Source: Ignelater luminosus
Lineage: Eukaryota > Arthropoda > Insecta > Coleoptera > Elateridae
Direction of reading: 5' to 3'
Assembly: GCA_011009095.1 (NCBI GenBank)
Contig: VTPC01000463.1
Span: forward strand, 211,220 to 275,219
DNA: 64,000 nucleotides
Made by a program: the position numbers and the translations under genes. This document shows positions 1 to 13,210 of the stretch, piece after piece; positions within the stretch are counted from its first letter, which is position 1, and each line of letters opens with the position of its first letter. The notes beneath the pieces were generated by a model. That model was not told where the DNA came from. It did no database searches and saw only the letters and a list, made by a program, of their open reading frames with translations.

Positions 1-3000
1 AGTAATTTTTACTCGAAAAGACCGTCAATAGAAGACTACTTAAAATCTGCAAGTTAAATATTACGATTTACGCTTTACATAATAGAAGAAATAAAGAAAC
101 TTTCTAGAAAAAAAAAATCATTTCACTTGAGATCTTTTTTAAATAATTTTAAATAAATCGTCAATCTAACATTTTGATCGGAAGATTATTAAGGAATTTC
201 TAAGAAAATCAAACTTCACCATAAACTAAATTTACAATGCTGCCAATAAAGAAAACATCCCTAAAATAAACACCAACTAAATCTCTTGGAAATTCAAATC
301 AAGACGATGTAGATCCCTTTTATAAAAGATCGTGTTATGAAAAGGCCATAACACATGTAAGTTGTGCGGGGGTTGAATCCCCTTGAGTAAATGTATGATA
401 TGAAAGACGCATTTAAACCTGTTGCAACAACAACCCCTGAAGTATCTAAACGAATTCTTATATCGGTAAAATATGGCAGATTTGGGGTAAAAACGATTTT
501 TATTTATTTATTTTAAAATTTCGAATTCACTTAAAAGCAATAAAAGTGTCTTTTTTATTTTCAGAAAGGAAAAGAAATAAATGCTTGATTTTATTACACA
601 CTACAAAGTTAGTTATGAAGACTTTTTAAAGGTTTTATTAGTTTATGGTGCGAGACCTTGCAAAAAAATTGCTAATTTTGTTTGGGTTCGAAATCCATAA
701 AAAATGCCTTTTTTACCGTTAGAAAAGGGAATCATAAAAATAATGTTTTGCACTTGGGTATAATTTCACTTATACAAACTGTAATAAAGAGAGTAGAAAA
801 GTTCCTAGCGGTATAATTCAATGACGAAAATGGTGTTAGTAATTTAAAAGTTCACTCACCATATTGCTTGTCCCTTCTTGTAGGAGAATCTATTAAATCT
901 GAAAAGAAGAAAATAAAATTAAGCAAATAGAAATATAATTAGAACGAGTGTTTGGAATTTTCTAAAAATTAGTTTTCCCACACGTAATCTCTCTTCTTTT
1001 TTTGGTAGCTAGTTATCATACACATTTGTTAACGTAATAATAAACTTTTATCCTTTTAGTCGTGTCCTTAATTTCTCAAAGTGTAATGCTCATGCTACGT
1101 TAGGTTATTATAATGACGTACAGCCCATTCCTATCTAAATTATAATATTCTAATAATGAACTCGTACACGGTTAATCAATGTGTGTGTCTGTGTCTTACA
1201 CAACTATTATAATGTAATTAGGTAACAAGCACCTTAGAGAATTATATTTGATCGAGCCTTCTCGGATTTATTAACCTCAGCCTCGCGTTACAAACCTGAA
1301 CAATATTTCTTTCCGGACGTGTTATAATACACATGTTACGCCTTCTTTACGAATTAAAATATTTATGTTTTGCATACAGTTTTGATTTATGTGAGGTGTT
1401 CTCTCTTGCCGTTTTTTATCCTGACCGTTTGTACTTTAGCCGACTAATATTCGAGCTTATCTATGATATAAAGATCGTGCGTGATATTATACTTAAAAGA
1501 TGTTCATAAATATCTACTAACATTTTTCTTTTCTCTCTTTTTATTTTTTTGCACTAATGAAGTTCAATGTAATCTTTGTAACCAGTCAAGTTCAAGTGCT
1601 TTACTGAAAGTTTTAAGAGGAAAAATTCTCCACGAGGTATCGAGACATGAAATCATCCTTGAACTTTTTATCATTTTCCTATCAATGAAGTTTTTATAGG
1701 GAGAAAATGCTAATAGTAAGAAAAATGTCTGCAATGTTGTGTACAATTCTATTATGTCATGAAACAATGATTTTTTTTCCCTACTCTAGTTTGTGCAAAA
1801 AAAAAGAAAAATGTACTTTCACACTTCATTATTTAAAAGAAATAATAATGAATTCAAGTCAATTTTTCTTGTTGTCTTTAACATTGTTAATTCTGTACCA
1901 ATTTAATCTAAAACAATAGGTTTAAGTATTACCATTTATATTGTATGCTGCAATTTTTCTGTTTGTATACATTAGAAGATAAGTTGGATATTAAATCACA
2001 AAAAAAAGCTTTAATTCTTTAAAGTTACGCAAACTGTGTTTCGATTTGCTTTAAATTTTACTATAGCTCATTCGCTGGGATTGTTCTCAACCTAAAAGTC
2101 TAATCAAAAGTTGGAAATCTTGAGACCATTTTTCAGTTTACAGCAAATTATTTAGATCAAATTCAAATGTTCTGACGGAACATCAAATCTTCGGGTAACT
2201 TGAAAGGACAAAAGCTGAACGAGTAGTGTAGATACGTACTGGCCATGTGCCTGCAATTCCATTACTGCGCCAAAAATTTATTTCTATAGTAATGGTAGAA
2301 ATTGACAAAAACTTCGAAAGCCTCAATGTAGTTACTAACAAGCTTCTGTATAATAGTCTTCTGGTAGACTGTGAAATATGTCGTAATCTCTTCGCATTTG
2401 GTAATTTCTCATTTTCATAATTTCATAAATGGCAGAACAACACTATAGAGTTGAACAGTTAAGACTGCTATGTGGGAAAGGGTCGTATACTGCATCTAGA
2501 TACAGACACTTTGGATATTGAAGTGAAACCAACAATGATAAAGTAGTATAAAGAAGGGTTCATGCCTAGTATATTTGTTACACAAAACATAAAAGAATTG
2601 CCTAAGAAACTTCTGTAAAGCAAGAAAGGTAAAAAAATCAAATCAAATGCAGTTATACTGTGCGTTTGCATACTGATAGCGAGTCAATCTTCTCATTTTA
2701 GCTGTGTTGTGTCAAAAGATGCCTATGGTTTGCAAGTCAGATGATACCTGCAAAAATTGCAACCTCCACATTTATGTTCTACGAGTCGCTATTGATCGGT
2801 TGCCGATAACTTCTCTACTCACAAGCAAAGCTTCCAAAATCAACATTGTTAGATCATAATAGAACATTGAACCACAATTACTAAAGGTTGCATTTTAATC
2901 TTTGCAATTCACTTTTCTCTAAAGTGGCGATCTGGTCTTGTTGGGTAGTGCCAACACTAAGAAATATTCCAGATGAAGTACCAAAAATCTAAGTAACCAA

Positions 3001-3046
3001 AATATGATAATTAGAGAAAATCAACAGCAGAAAATGCAAAAAATTA
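1..3046. other. AT-rich DNA, no gene seen
   Basis: No reading frame here has a recognisable motif; the small open frames at 1481-1919 and 2468-2671 are Phe/Leu/Ser-rich, as chance frames in AT-rich DNA are. A GGGG-TTGAAT-CCCC hairpin lies near 368-381. A B-box-like GGTTCGAAATCC lies at about 685-696, with a weak A-box-like stretch some 38 bases upstream. Neither makes a foldable tRNA. Confidence 0.5.
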
Positions 3047-3472
3047 TAGCAAAATCAGTGAGGTTCAGAATACTCCTGTTTTATATGTTTTATAAACATA
3101 ACAAAGATACTCAACACGGTAAAGTCAAGACACTTAATAAATAAAAATTAATTTGCTCAATATCTCGTAAAAAATTTAATCAGGAAAATACACTTTGCAT
3201 TTTCCTGATGTTTGGGTGGTTGAATGCAAGGCAAGACAACGATCTCGTTGTAATATTTTGCAAGATAAGGAATCTTTTAGATTCGCTTCTGTACAACAAG
3301 ATCGCGATCCTTGTATCCATTCGATACTAAGTTTTGACGTTTTATTCTATGATTGCGTTGAAAAAATCTTGATATCAGTACTTAATGGAAAGCTTAAAAA
3401 GCATCGTTGTTATGCCATTTCAATCAAGTATCTCAGGTATTTTAAATTGTCTGATTCGTATGAAAAGAATAA
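3047..3472. repeat. Dispersed repeat, copy A
   Basis: This stretch aligns by eye to 6282-6637 in the same orientation. Shared blocks include AGCAAAATCA, GTTTTATAAACATAACAA, AACACGGTAAAGT, a run around AAATCTTGRTATCAGTA (3363 on) and TGATTCGTATGAARAGAATA (end near 3472). Between blocks the copies differ by substitutions and by several indels; copy A is about 70 bases longer. It overlaps a 132-codon open frame (3195-3593) that is not open in copy B, so the frame may be chance or a remnant of the element's own gene. No terminal inverted repeats or target duplication were found, so the class (LINE fragment, DNA element or other) is unresolved. Confidence 0.6.
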
Positions 3473-6281
3473 AGTAAAAACCTTGGCTTATAAAACACCT
3501 TTTGAAAACAAAAAGGAAGTTTATCTCAAGAACGTTACACCCAACCCTTTTACATTTCCTAGCAGGATCCTAGCTCCAAAAATGTCGTTTTAGTAAATTG
3601 ACAGCGAGGACTTTAACCAGATGGTAAAATATATTTAAATGGAACTTCTTACGAATAAGATTTTCTTTTGACTAAGCTACTCAATCAAGTTGTGCCTGAA
3701 AGAATAAATTGAATTGTTCTATGGATATTAAAACATGTTTGAAAATTTTAGAAATTTATTTTAACTCCAAGACTATGCATCTTACGAGAAAGATATAAGA
3801 CAACTTGGAACTCCACCTCAAACAATGCAAAAGTGTTGAAGCATCATCTTCTCCTTTTTGTTAATCATTTTGGAGGACCCTATAGAATAAGGGAATGTAA
3901 GTTAATGATGCAATACTGCTAGTGTGCTTCATTTCTCTTTATAAACTTATCAATCGATACTGCTTTCTGTGCTATATGGTTGTGCTTTGATGTTACTATT
4001 TTGTTTGTGATCGGTTCTGTGTGTGCTTTTATTAAATCGTCAGTGTGTGTGAGACCACTTAGTATTCAGTTATATAAGCCTCAAAGCCATTAATGTAGCT
4101 TGTTTGTCTGAAACAGTATCTCAGGTTGCTATGCACTTTGAATGATCAAATTATGCTTTTAATGCAAGATTTCTTAACTTTCTGAAAATAATCCTTTTTA
4201 CAGGTCTGAGATATCTCAAGAAAAACGTCATCAAGTTGTTATGTAAAGGTTTGAGACAACGCAAAGTTATCAACAGATTGTTTGTTTCTAACAAAATACA
4301 TCAGAAAAAGCTTTTTTTACATAAATTATAAAAAGTCTTAAACCAACTGTAAATAATATATTCAGATTGAGCAATAGATTATAAAAGTAAAGGTCCAATT
4401 ATCCTACCCTAAGTAACACCTGTTATGATTGTTATCATTAAAGCGCAACGATTTGGAATTACTCAATTAAATGTATTCTAAGAAAGGATCTGTACAATAT
4501 TTATATTAAGTCCCCTCGTATTCAAAGTAGATAATTTAGTATAATAGAAAACTATAAATGGAATTTGAATCGTTTTTAGATTTCTTTTATGAGATTATTA
4601 TTTATATATTAATCTTGGATCGTGTTAACAAAAAAGTAAATAAAAAAATAAAACAAAAACTCCCCAAAAAACAAAAGATATTTATAAAAGTACTACTACC
4701 GTCTGCATTAGTTAGGTTTAATACGGTTTTTTTAAAAAATTATTCTTATAAAGTAGATTCGCTTCGGACGAATGATGGCATCGTCAGTCTGTTGAAGAGT
4801 ATTCGGCCTTTGTTTTGAACTGAGCATATTTTCCCATGCTAATGATTTTGCAGCAGGTATCTCAATGTATAACAAATTTAAATATCACTAAATCGGCCGC
4901 CTTTGCTGCCGAAAGATCAAACGAGAGGAAGTAGCGTTGATGCTGCGTTTAAATCGTGATACGTCCGAACCGAACGAGATACAGCTGAGTCATATACCAA
5001 AGAAATGAATTATAATAATGAAATAAATTGCTTGTATTAATGATTCATTACTACTTTTCAGTGAGTGAGTGATGATAATGGTCATTATTTTAGGTCGATT
5101 ATTATTTTATTGAAAAACGTTTTTTATTCTTAAATTTTTTAATTGCGGGAGAAATTTCTTTTAGGTTTTTTTTTGTGGTGCGAAGTAAACAAGATGAAAA
5201 TGAGGGAGGGAATTTAAAATTATCCGAGCTATTTGCCTAATTGTTATGTTTAACTCCTGTGGGTAATGCTGATACAATAATGAATGTTGTATGCCTGTCA
5301 AATTAGCTGCTAATGCACGATCTTTTGCATACATTTACATGAGAAAATAAACCTGCTCGTGATCGACAACTTTGAAATAAAGTAATATACGTTTATTTTG
5401 TTACATAAACTCGAATTCTGGATCACAATTAATGATTAAATTGCAGGATATTCTTTTAAACAACAATAAATTAATTAATTAGGTATAAAATAAATAAAGG
5501 TAAGCTTAATTGCCAAGAATTTAGTATTCTTTCTAAAAAAAATTAATATTGCATATCTTCTCCATGTTAATTTTTATGATGATTCTGTTACTTAATTTTA
5601 ATAACTAGAAAGGAAAAGAAATGTGTTCTAATGAATAAATATGATGCCTATTAGCATATGCAGAAAAAATAAATGTTAATTCTTCTCTTATTATTTGAAT
5701 ATGTATTTATATTGTTAATTAGAGCTGCTTTTTTTTGCAAAAAAATACCTTAAATTAACTTATATATATTATAAGCAAAATAGAACACGTTATGTGTAGT
5801 AATAATAATAAAAAATAATGAAACAATGAAATAAGAATCAAATAAACTTTCACGTTTCAAGATTACAAATTAATTAAGAATCTTTTTTGAAAACAAATAA
5901 TTTCTTGTTGTGTTTTGCCTTAAACAAGAAAGATATTAGGTGTAAATATTTAATTGTAAAGCATAATTAAATCAGAACCAATTAATAATTTTATACTATA
6001 ATAGCGTGACGACAGAAAACAAGACAAGAAGAAGGAAGTTATGGGTTGAAGATCTGAAGAAACAAAAAATCGAAACAATGGAAGGATTGTAAAAATCCTG
6101 AAGTTAAGAAAAAACACTAAAAGAGAAAATCAAATGTAAATTAGGCCAAGAAGCCAAGAAAAATCTACGCATTCTACATCTAACAGTAACTTATTTACTA
6201 ACAGAATTAGAAGGAACTAACCAAAAAAAAAATGGAAATTAGAGCAGGGAGGCAGAAATATCTTTCATTATTCAAGAGATA
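3473..6281. other. AT-rich spacer between the two repeat copies
   Basis: No gene is visible. The open frame at 4558-4818 is Lys/Ile/Leu-rich without a recognisable domain. From about 5100 to 6000 the DNA is extremely AT-rich with many short A and T runs. Confidence 0.45.
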
Positions 6282-6637
6282 AAAGCAAAATCACTAGAGT
6301 ACAACAAACTTATGTTTGTGTGTTTTATAAACATAACAAGGATATTTAACACGGTAAAGTTAAAACGCTTAATGAAGAAAAATATAAAATCTGCTCAATA
6401 CCCCAGTATGCTCTACATTTCTGTCATATTCGGATGGTAATGGTAACATTGTAAGTACCTGTGTTAAATTTATTATCATTTGATGCTAAATCTCGAAATT
6501 ACCTTCTAGGGTTACTTTGGAAAAATCTTGGTATCAGTATTTTATGGCAAGCCTGAAAGTATGGTGGTTACTTGCATCATTTTAATAAAGTATCTCAAAT
6601 ATTTTTACTTGTTTTGATTCGTATGAAGAGAATAAAG
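6282..6637. repeat. Dispersed repeat, copy B
   Basis: Second copy of the repeat at 3047-3472, same strand. The best conserved parts are 6322-6400 (matching 3087-3165) and 6519-6637 (matching 3361-3472). The middle of copy A (about 3170-3350) is shortened or unrecognisable here. No open reading frame spans it. Divergence is substantial, so both copies are old. Confidence 0.6.
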
Positions 6638-9600
6638 ATGAAATGGTTATGAGTATTTTTTGTATAATAGCAAGGATAACATAACCCATGAGAAATCAGT
6701 TCTGCGTCCATAGATAAATCAAGATCTTTTTATTTGATTTGTTTCTATGAAGTGTAAACATCTTTGTGTAATTTCTATAGTAATAATGCTTGCACTCTTA
6801 AGGTACAAGCTAACTCTGAGCTTTGTTGTTTTTAAAAATTTACATCCCTCAAAATACTCATCTAACTTCATTCAGATTAGAAACTGTGTTCATACCAAGC
6901 AGAACTAAAGTATTTCTATAACAGCTTATTGGTCATTTTTTGCATGTCCGACGGTTTATTGCTAGAATTTATGGAGAAAATTTAAAAACACTTACTAGCT
7001 GTTTTGGTCAAAACTCTAGTATTTGGTACTATAACGGCAAGCTTTCTGTGACAGTGACATAGCAATTTCCTTAGCAAGAACGTAACGTGATCTTTCTAAA
7101 TTCACTCTTCCTTGATGCTATTTTTTAAATTTCCATAAGTACTTGAAAAAAGTCTGAAGATAATAACAGAAACTGGTAGGTAGGTAAAAAGGTTAAGAAA
7201 AACTGATTCTTGTTTACTCATTACTCATTCAAAATAAAATCTCGTCACTTGAATAATGAAAATTTCGAAGTCTCAAAATATTAATGTGTTTCTCTAACAT
7301 GTTTGGACATAGGTTCAGAAAAGGTTTCTGACACCGCGGAATTTAAGGATCTAGCTAAGCTGAGAATTTATGTTGTAGTGATGCCGTTTTTTCGTTTGCG
7401 TCTTATTGATCCTTTTGAAATATCAATCAACAAAGCTATTTAAAGATAAGAGATTTCAGTAGATCATTCGTATTTGTCCAAACTCAAATTATATTGACAT
7501 GTTGGTTAGATTTTGCACCTGAAGTCGAGCTTAAGATTTGTTGAGAAACTGGGAGTAATAAACCTTTCTCTGATCCCAAGAGTATACATTTTTAAGAGTT
7601 TAAAAGTACATGTAAGTAGAAAAAGAAAGAAAGAAGACATTTACAAGCCAATTTTAAACTAAAGACTATTTTATTTGAAGACATGCATAACGCATAATAT
7701 GGCAAGTTTTTTGTATAATCGAATGTATAAAATCAAAACATTCTGTACTGATTGTCCTCGGGTTATCCCTCGTTCTATACATAGCCTTAGTTGACAATAA
7801 CTTTGAAATACAAAAAAATGAAATTCTTTAAATCTGTCTAACTAATCAGCAATAAATAACAAAAATATGAAAGCCAAAAAGGACTTTTTACAAAAGAATC
7901 TTCGAACTAAATACCTCCAAAACTCTGTTCGCTATAAATTTTTATAGAATAGAAATCTTGATTTCTGAAGATCAGAAAATGTCAAATCAATATTTATAAA
8001 AGGACCCACCATTACAATTATTAATAGTGCAAAGATTTGGATTTTATCTTTGATTCCGTCAAATATCTTAGAAGTCTTTTTTGATGGAGTTTCTGCAAAA
8101 TAATTACTTGCACTGTGGTTTTTCATAGCTCTACAGGTGAATACCGGAACAGTGAGTTTCAGGATTTGATTATCTTTTATTGCCTTTGTTTTATCGTCTC
8201 AGAAAATCTTCATTCTTAAATGCAGAACAGCCCTAATCTACTTCTAAAGCTGCCTGTTCCGAAACGAAGAAGTGAAACACAAAGTCCTTCTTTAGTTAGA
8301 TTCCTCTTGGCCACAGACTATAACCTGCCTTTTATTTCTTTATATACTGTAATTTTATTAAAATCTAGTGCAACAAAACTTGCTTTATTGGTTTCTGAGT
8401 CTCGTTTATCTTCATTACTGCATTACCGTATAACCATGTCGTCGTCGAAAGAATAGTCATTTCATTCTTGCAGGTAAGTTTTTGTTGTCTGAAATCGATT
8501 TTTAATATTGTTTTCTTCTATTTCCCATTTTAAAATTAATTACGCTGTACATCCGGATGTCAGCCCATCAATGATCATAAAAAAAGTTTCAAAACCCGAA
8601 CGCAACAGTCTCTGATCTAGCTTAAACAGACTTTTTTCTTCGGGATCACCTGAGGCATGTGATCAAAGTAGTCCATAAATCAAGAATCCTAACCGTGAAA
8701 ACAACTCTAAGCACCTCTTCTAAATTTTTGAATTTATTAGTATATTGACCAAACTAAAACCTAAAACTACCACGAAAGTATTTCTCGAATAAAAATAAAC
8801 AAGGTGTGCTAGTCTTTAGCATTAGAAACTAATTCTCTCGAATGTTTCTAAGCTCTTGATCTAAAAGTTCTATGCAGCGCAACATGTGGAGCACTCAGTT
8901 TCATGCTGCAAGATTTGAGTCGATAGATTACATAGTACTGAGGTTTTCAGCTTGAGGCTAGACTGCGTAACCGGACAAGGTTTCCAAATTCAAGTCTTGT
9001 TATAAACTAAACATTTTACCGACCGTTTCAGAAATAAAGGATAGAAAAACAAAGAATATGTAACGGTGCGTCATACTGTTGATGCTGAAGACGTTATTCA
9101 GCCATGGTGGAAAAGAAATTGCCAGACTTCATTTTGTTAATATACCAACAGTTGTTTTGATTTGGAAAACGATTCTAGTATCTTATGTCCTATTCCAACA
9201 AGACGTTTTGAATCAGTTACACCAAGCACTACAAAATCTCTTGCAAAGTTTTCAGAACATTCTACGATAATTTAAAGAGTTTCAAGAATCCTGCAAATGT
9301 TTTTCCAAGACTAAACAGTTAGTTGCAACTTTTAAAATACATCATAATGGTAGGAAATAGAGACAACTCAGCGGCGTGGATTTAAAAGAAGTTCGGTAAC
9401 AATAAAAAGAAAAAATAAATGAAATGGCAAAATTTATCTAAAGACCACAAACAATATAAGAAATTCCAAACAGTGTCGCCGTGAATTAATGGAAAAGAGG
9501 GTGATGCGTATTTTCTGACTTTTATTATTTCATTATCTATATCATGTTATCTTCTGTACTTAATTTTTGCTTTTCTTCTTCTTCTCTCGATAACTCTTTA

Positions 9601-12197
9601 GCTTTTGCCGTTGTGTTTGCTCAGATAATTATTACCTACATGAAAACTTCTTGTTTTATTTGCTTTTAATTTTTTCTTTCTGCGGAAATAATCAAGATAA
9701 ATATTATTAAGATTGCGTAACGCTAATGATAGCAAATATTTCAGTAGCTTGTAATATCCATTAGTAAGAAGAAATGCAAAAGTAATACAGTGTCTTATCA
9801 CAAGTGGTATGGATAACAAACGAGGAAGTGTGTTAATTGCTCAAAGAAAAACCACAAAGCAATACAGTGGTTAGATGAAAAATAATATACAGGATAGATC
9901 AATGAATAAATTACAGTTAATGCGCATCCGTTTTTGATGGTTTTACGCGGAAGAGAAAATTTCTATGTAAGTTTGAATATGAATTGAAAATATTCGAAGA
10001 ACATTGATTAGACTACTATGAGTGATTCCTCTAATTTTACCAATAATGTCATTTGTTTATTTTTGTATGCATGCTGTTGTTACAAAAATGTTTTCTTTGG
10101 TGACTTTCACGTGTCATAAAGAAAGTTACAACAGATAAGTTAAGCAGTGACGGACATATTTTAGTTTAACAAACCTTTTGGCGCTGATGACAATAGAGTG
10201 AAGCATTTTAAAGATTCCTAATAGTATATTTTAGAATAACAACAAAAAAACAAGGATTTGTAAATATTGTTTTTCCAATACAAATAAAAATAGATAGAGA
10301 ATATCTAAACGATGATTTAGATGCATCTTATAAAGAAGTTGTATAAACAATACAATAATTATTTAAATTTAATTACCAGTGACCACAAATGCTTAACGGT
10401 AAAATGCGAAAGATTTGTTTAGAAGGAAGAAGAGAAATTAAGGAAATGTTTGTACTTAATTTAAAATGATTTGAATAAACTTTATTGCCTCATAATTTTG
10501 TTCTTACAGGAAATTAATGATTCACTTCACCTTTTAATAAAAAGAGACAAATGGTTTATAAACAATCTTAAAAGTTCAATAGCTAAAAGAATGTTAATCC
10601 TTTTGTTTTTACCAGTTTTTTGTTTGTTTTCTTTCTTTTTTTTTAATTCCTCAATCTAATTCCTGTAACTATATCTTGCTTTCTGTATCTTCTTCTCTTA
10701 GCTATTGTCTTCTAAGTTCTAATTATAAATTTTCCTGAATATTAATTGTCTTATTGGTAAATACACTAAACAATCAGTAGATTTAAAATCAAATGGACTA
10801 GTATGACAAACATAAAATTCTAGTTTTCTTTCTGTTCTTTCCTATCTTAGACCGTTTTATTATTTTATACGGTTTTCAAGAACCAAATGGAGAAAGTACC
10901 TAAACCAGATAAGGGAATATTTCCAAAATCATTTGTGGCACTTTTCAAAACTAAAGTATTAAATTAAATCACGCATAAAAATGAAACAATAGTCAATAAT
11001 GCAAAATTAATAATTTCCCAAGAAAAAATTACACCAAATGAGGTCGTTAAAGCTAAGCCCTTATTAGTTTCTATTTAATGATTGAGAAAAATTCTTTAAT
11101 GTGTTTTCTTTTTCTTCTAAATGAGGATTAACATTTCTGAAACGATTATGTCATTCTTGTAATAGAAATTATTCGGTTTTGCAACATTTTATAAATTTTC
11201 CATAAATAATTAATGCGAGATCCTATCGAAAGAATTGAAACGAATAATTTTTTCTTGATTATAAAACATTTTAATCACTAGTACAAAACCAAAACGTAAA
11301 CAGAAATCAATATTTACCTATATTTAAAGATCTTGTGGTTTAATGAAATATTAAGTGAAAACCCATATCGATTTAAGGTCATACAACATGATGTGAATAA
11401 TTTGTAAATTCCACAAAACTAACGTCGCAAAAAAAGTCTTTTTGAGCAATTTTCATCATGTTATTGTTTATTATTAATTATGTGACAATTTTTTACAAAC
11501 TAAAAACAATCGAAAATATTCATTAATTATCATTAAAATTAATTTCCATATCGATTATACACAACAATGATTAGCAAAAATCGGACATTGCTAGGTATTA
11601 TTTAGTTATATACGGTCGAGATAACTCAGCAGAAATTTCGTGTTCGTTTTTGTATAGTAATTTTTTCGTTATATCTCTGTCTTTTTACATTAAGAAACTG
11701 ACAAAAAGCGCAGTCCGTTGCTAATTGTTAACGATTTCCGCAGGTGCAAGTCGCCCCGCGATTTTGTGGTTTCCGAGAGGGACTCTCCTTTAAATTTTCT
11801 TGTATAATTTTTATACAAGTCGATGTTATTCGACCTTTGTTTTTATACGTAAGAAATATTTTAGTTTAGTAATTTATTCATAAAATCTATTCTTGGAATT
11901 ACAGCTTTTGTTTATCTACCCTCACGTTTGAATTTAAAAATTTGTTCTACTTGCCGACATTATTCAAAATTTCTGTATACCTAAATCCCTATTTAAAATT
12001 CAAAAGCACCCACACAGAATTCTATTTTCTGCAAAATCGTTCATCCTGTACTACCTGCAATCTGTTATTATGCTACCTATTCTTCCAGAACTCACAAAGG
12101 TAGAGCGAATGTGCAGGTGTCAAAAGTTTAAAGAATATATCATACGATGTCAGGTAAGAGGAGAGATATAGAGATGCGGATGGGTATTATAAAAATG
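6638..12197. other. AT-rich DNA, probably intronic or intergenic
   Basis: This lies downstream, on the minus strand, of the donor at 12198-12203, so it should begin with the first intron of that gene. I found no second exon I could defend. A small GC-richer patch at about 11700-11785 stands out, but neither strand gives a convincing splice-flanked frame. The open frames at 7932-8126, 8220-8456, 9079-9270, 9598-9819 and 10471-10659 have no recognisable domains. Confidence 0.4.
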
Positions 12198-12203
12198 ACT
12201 TAC

Positions 12204-12759
12204 CGTCGCCTCGAAGTGGTGCCGGACTAGGAGGCGGTGACCTGGGTGAACCTCCTGGTGGCCCAACGCCCTCTTCTTCCGAACTACTCGAAGGGGACGG
12301 GCTACTACCACGCGTGAAGCTCTTGTTATTATTACTTCTATTAAAATAAACCCCGTTGTTTTGTAATAGCATCATGTGTTGTTGAGCTGCCAAATCGTTG
12401 AATTGTTTTAGTTGCGAAGCGACGGAAGTGGCCGTTTTCGTTTTAAATTTGGACATGGTGAAGTCCAGGGGTTGGTCGGCTTCGTGGGAGGACAATAAAA
12501 CGTGCGAGGGCTGTTGAAGTAACATTGGCATATTATCTTCCTTATGCCTCTTCCAGAAAGTTTGTTCAAAGTCTATGGTGTTGTTGTTGAGGTTATTCTT
12601 GAAGGGTTTCGTACCTGGGGCAACGATGTCGATGTTGTTATTCTGGAGGGTGGGTGTGGGGTTAGATTCAACCCACCTCCGCACCGTATCGCTGTTATAA
12701 TCCGCCAGATTCGCTAATTTAACAACACTACATTCAAATTTTGGAGGTGTCAGTGTCAT
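12204..12759 (-). CDS. First coding exon of an unidentified, probably nuclear regulatory protein
   Basis: The frame starts at the ATG at 12757-12759. An in-frame TGA four codons upstream (12769-12771) supports this start. It encodes 185 residues plus the first base of the next codon, then meets a strong splice donor, GTAAGT (12198-12203 read on the minus strand), so the exon ends at 12204 in phase 1. Read-through into the intron would add only a few codons. The protein is Asn- and Gln-rich in its first two thirds, has a PLDFT motif at residues 97-101 followed by a basic SKFKTK stretch, and ends in a Ser run, a short acidic EEE patch and a Pro/Ser/Gly tail (about 150-183). PLDFT resembles the PxDLS short motif by which transcription factors recruit the corepressor CtBP, but with Phe for Leu, so binding is only a suggestion. 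No DNA-binding domain lies in this exon; it would be in later exons. I do not recognise the gene. Composition and codon use clearly differ from the chance frames around it. Confidence 0.75.
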
Positions 12760-13210
12760 TCGGATATTTCACGGAATAAAAACGTATAAGTCATCACGAA
12801 GTCCGAGTATTGCACTGCAGTAATAATATCTACACAATAATAAAACAAAAAAACAGTCTTTGTATCATAAATAATATAAGGTGCACTTCACTTTTGTTTT
12901 GATATGTCAAACTGGTCAACAATAATGGCACTTTCGCGTCTCTGCAAGCACTGCACGTTCAAATTGCACCGTACAAATGTTCGATAAGTCTTATCACCAC
13001 TGAATATCATTTGGGGTGTATTCAAATGGCCGTGGATGCATAAGAAACTCCGGTGCTGCCGGCGCCAGCGTCTAAAGCCATATAACAGCATGTATATGCA
13101 TCGTGGGATGCTGTGCTCTGGAGGGGCGACGGACTCCGGGGGTTCCGGGTGGTGGGAGCTAAGAAGAACCAATGGCAACTCGAGCTATTCCGATATACAA
13201 TACTATATAA
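12760..13210 (-). promoter_or_regulatory. 5' untranslated and promoter region of the 12.2-kb exon gene
   Basis: This stretch directly upstream of the start codon is richer in GC and CpG (especially 13035-13160) than the surrounding DNA. On the minus strand a TTTATATAG TATA-like box lies at about 13202-13211, and a CCATTGG, which could be an initiator or an inverted CCAAT box, at 13169-13175, roughly 30-35 bases downstream. The TATA-like sequence can also be read on the plus strand, so direction is not proven by sequence alone. Overlapping open frames on both strands here (12888-13178 minus, 13036-13275 plus) are best read as by-products of the GC-richer composition. Confidence 0.35.

Noticed and set aside
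366-381. GGGGG-TTGAAT-CCCC hairpin resembling a tRNA T arm
   Set aside because: No acceptor, D or anticodon arms at the right distances.
3195-3593. 132-codon open frame
   Set aside because: It overlaps dispersed repeat copy A; the other copy (6282-6637) is not open and differs by indels, so there is no sign of a conserved host gene.
12888-13178. 96-codon minus-strand frame and overlapping 79-codon plus-strand frame (13036-13275) upstream of the 12.2-kb exon
   Set aside because: Both owe their length to a GC-richer stretch that is better read as promoter and 5' untranslated sequence; neither has a domain, and they cannot both be real.
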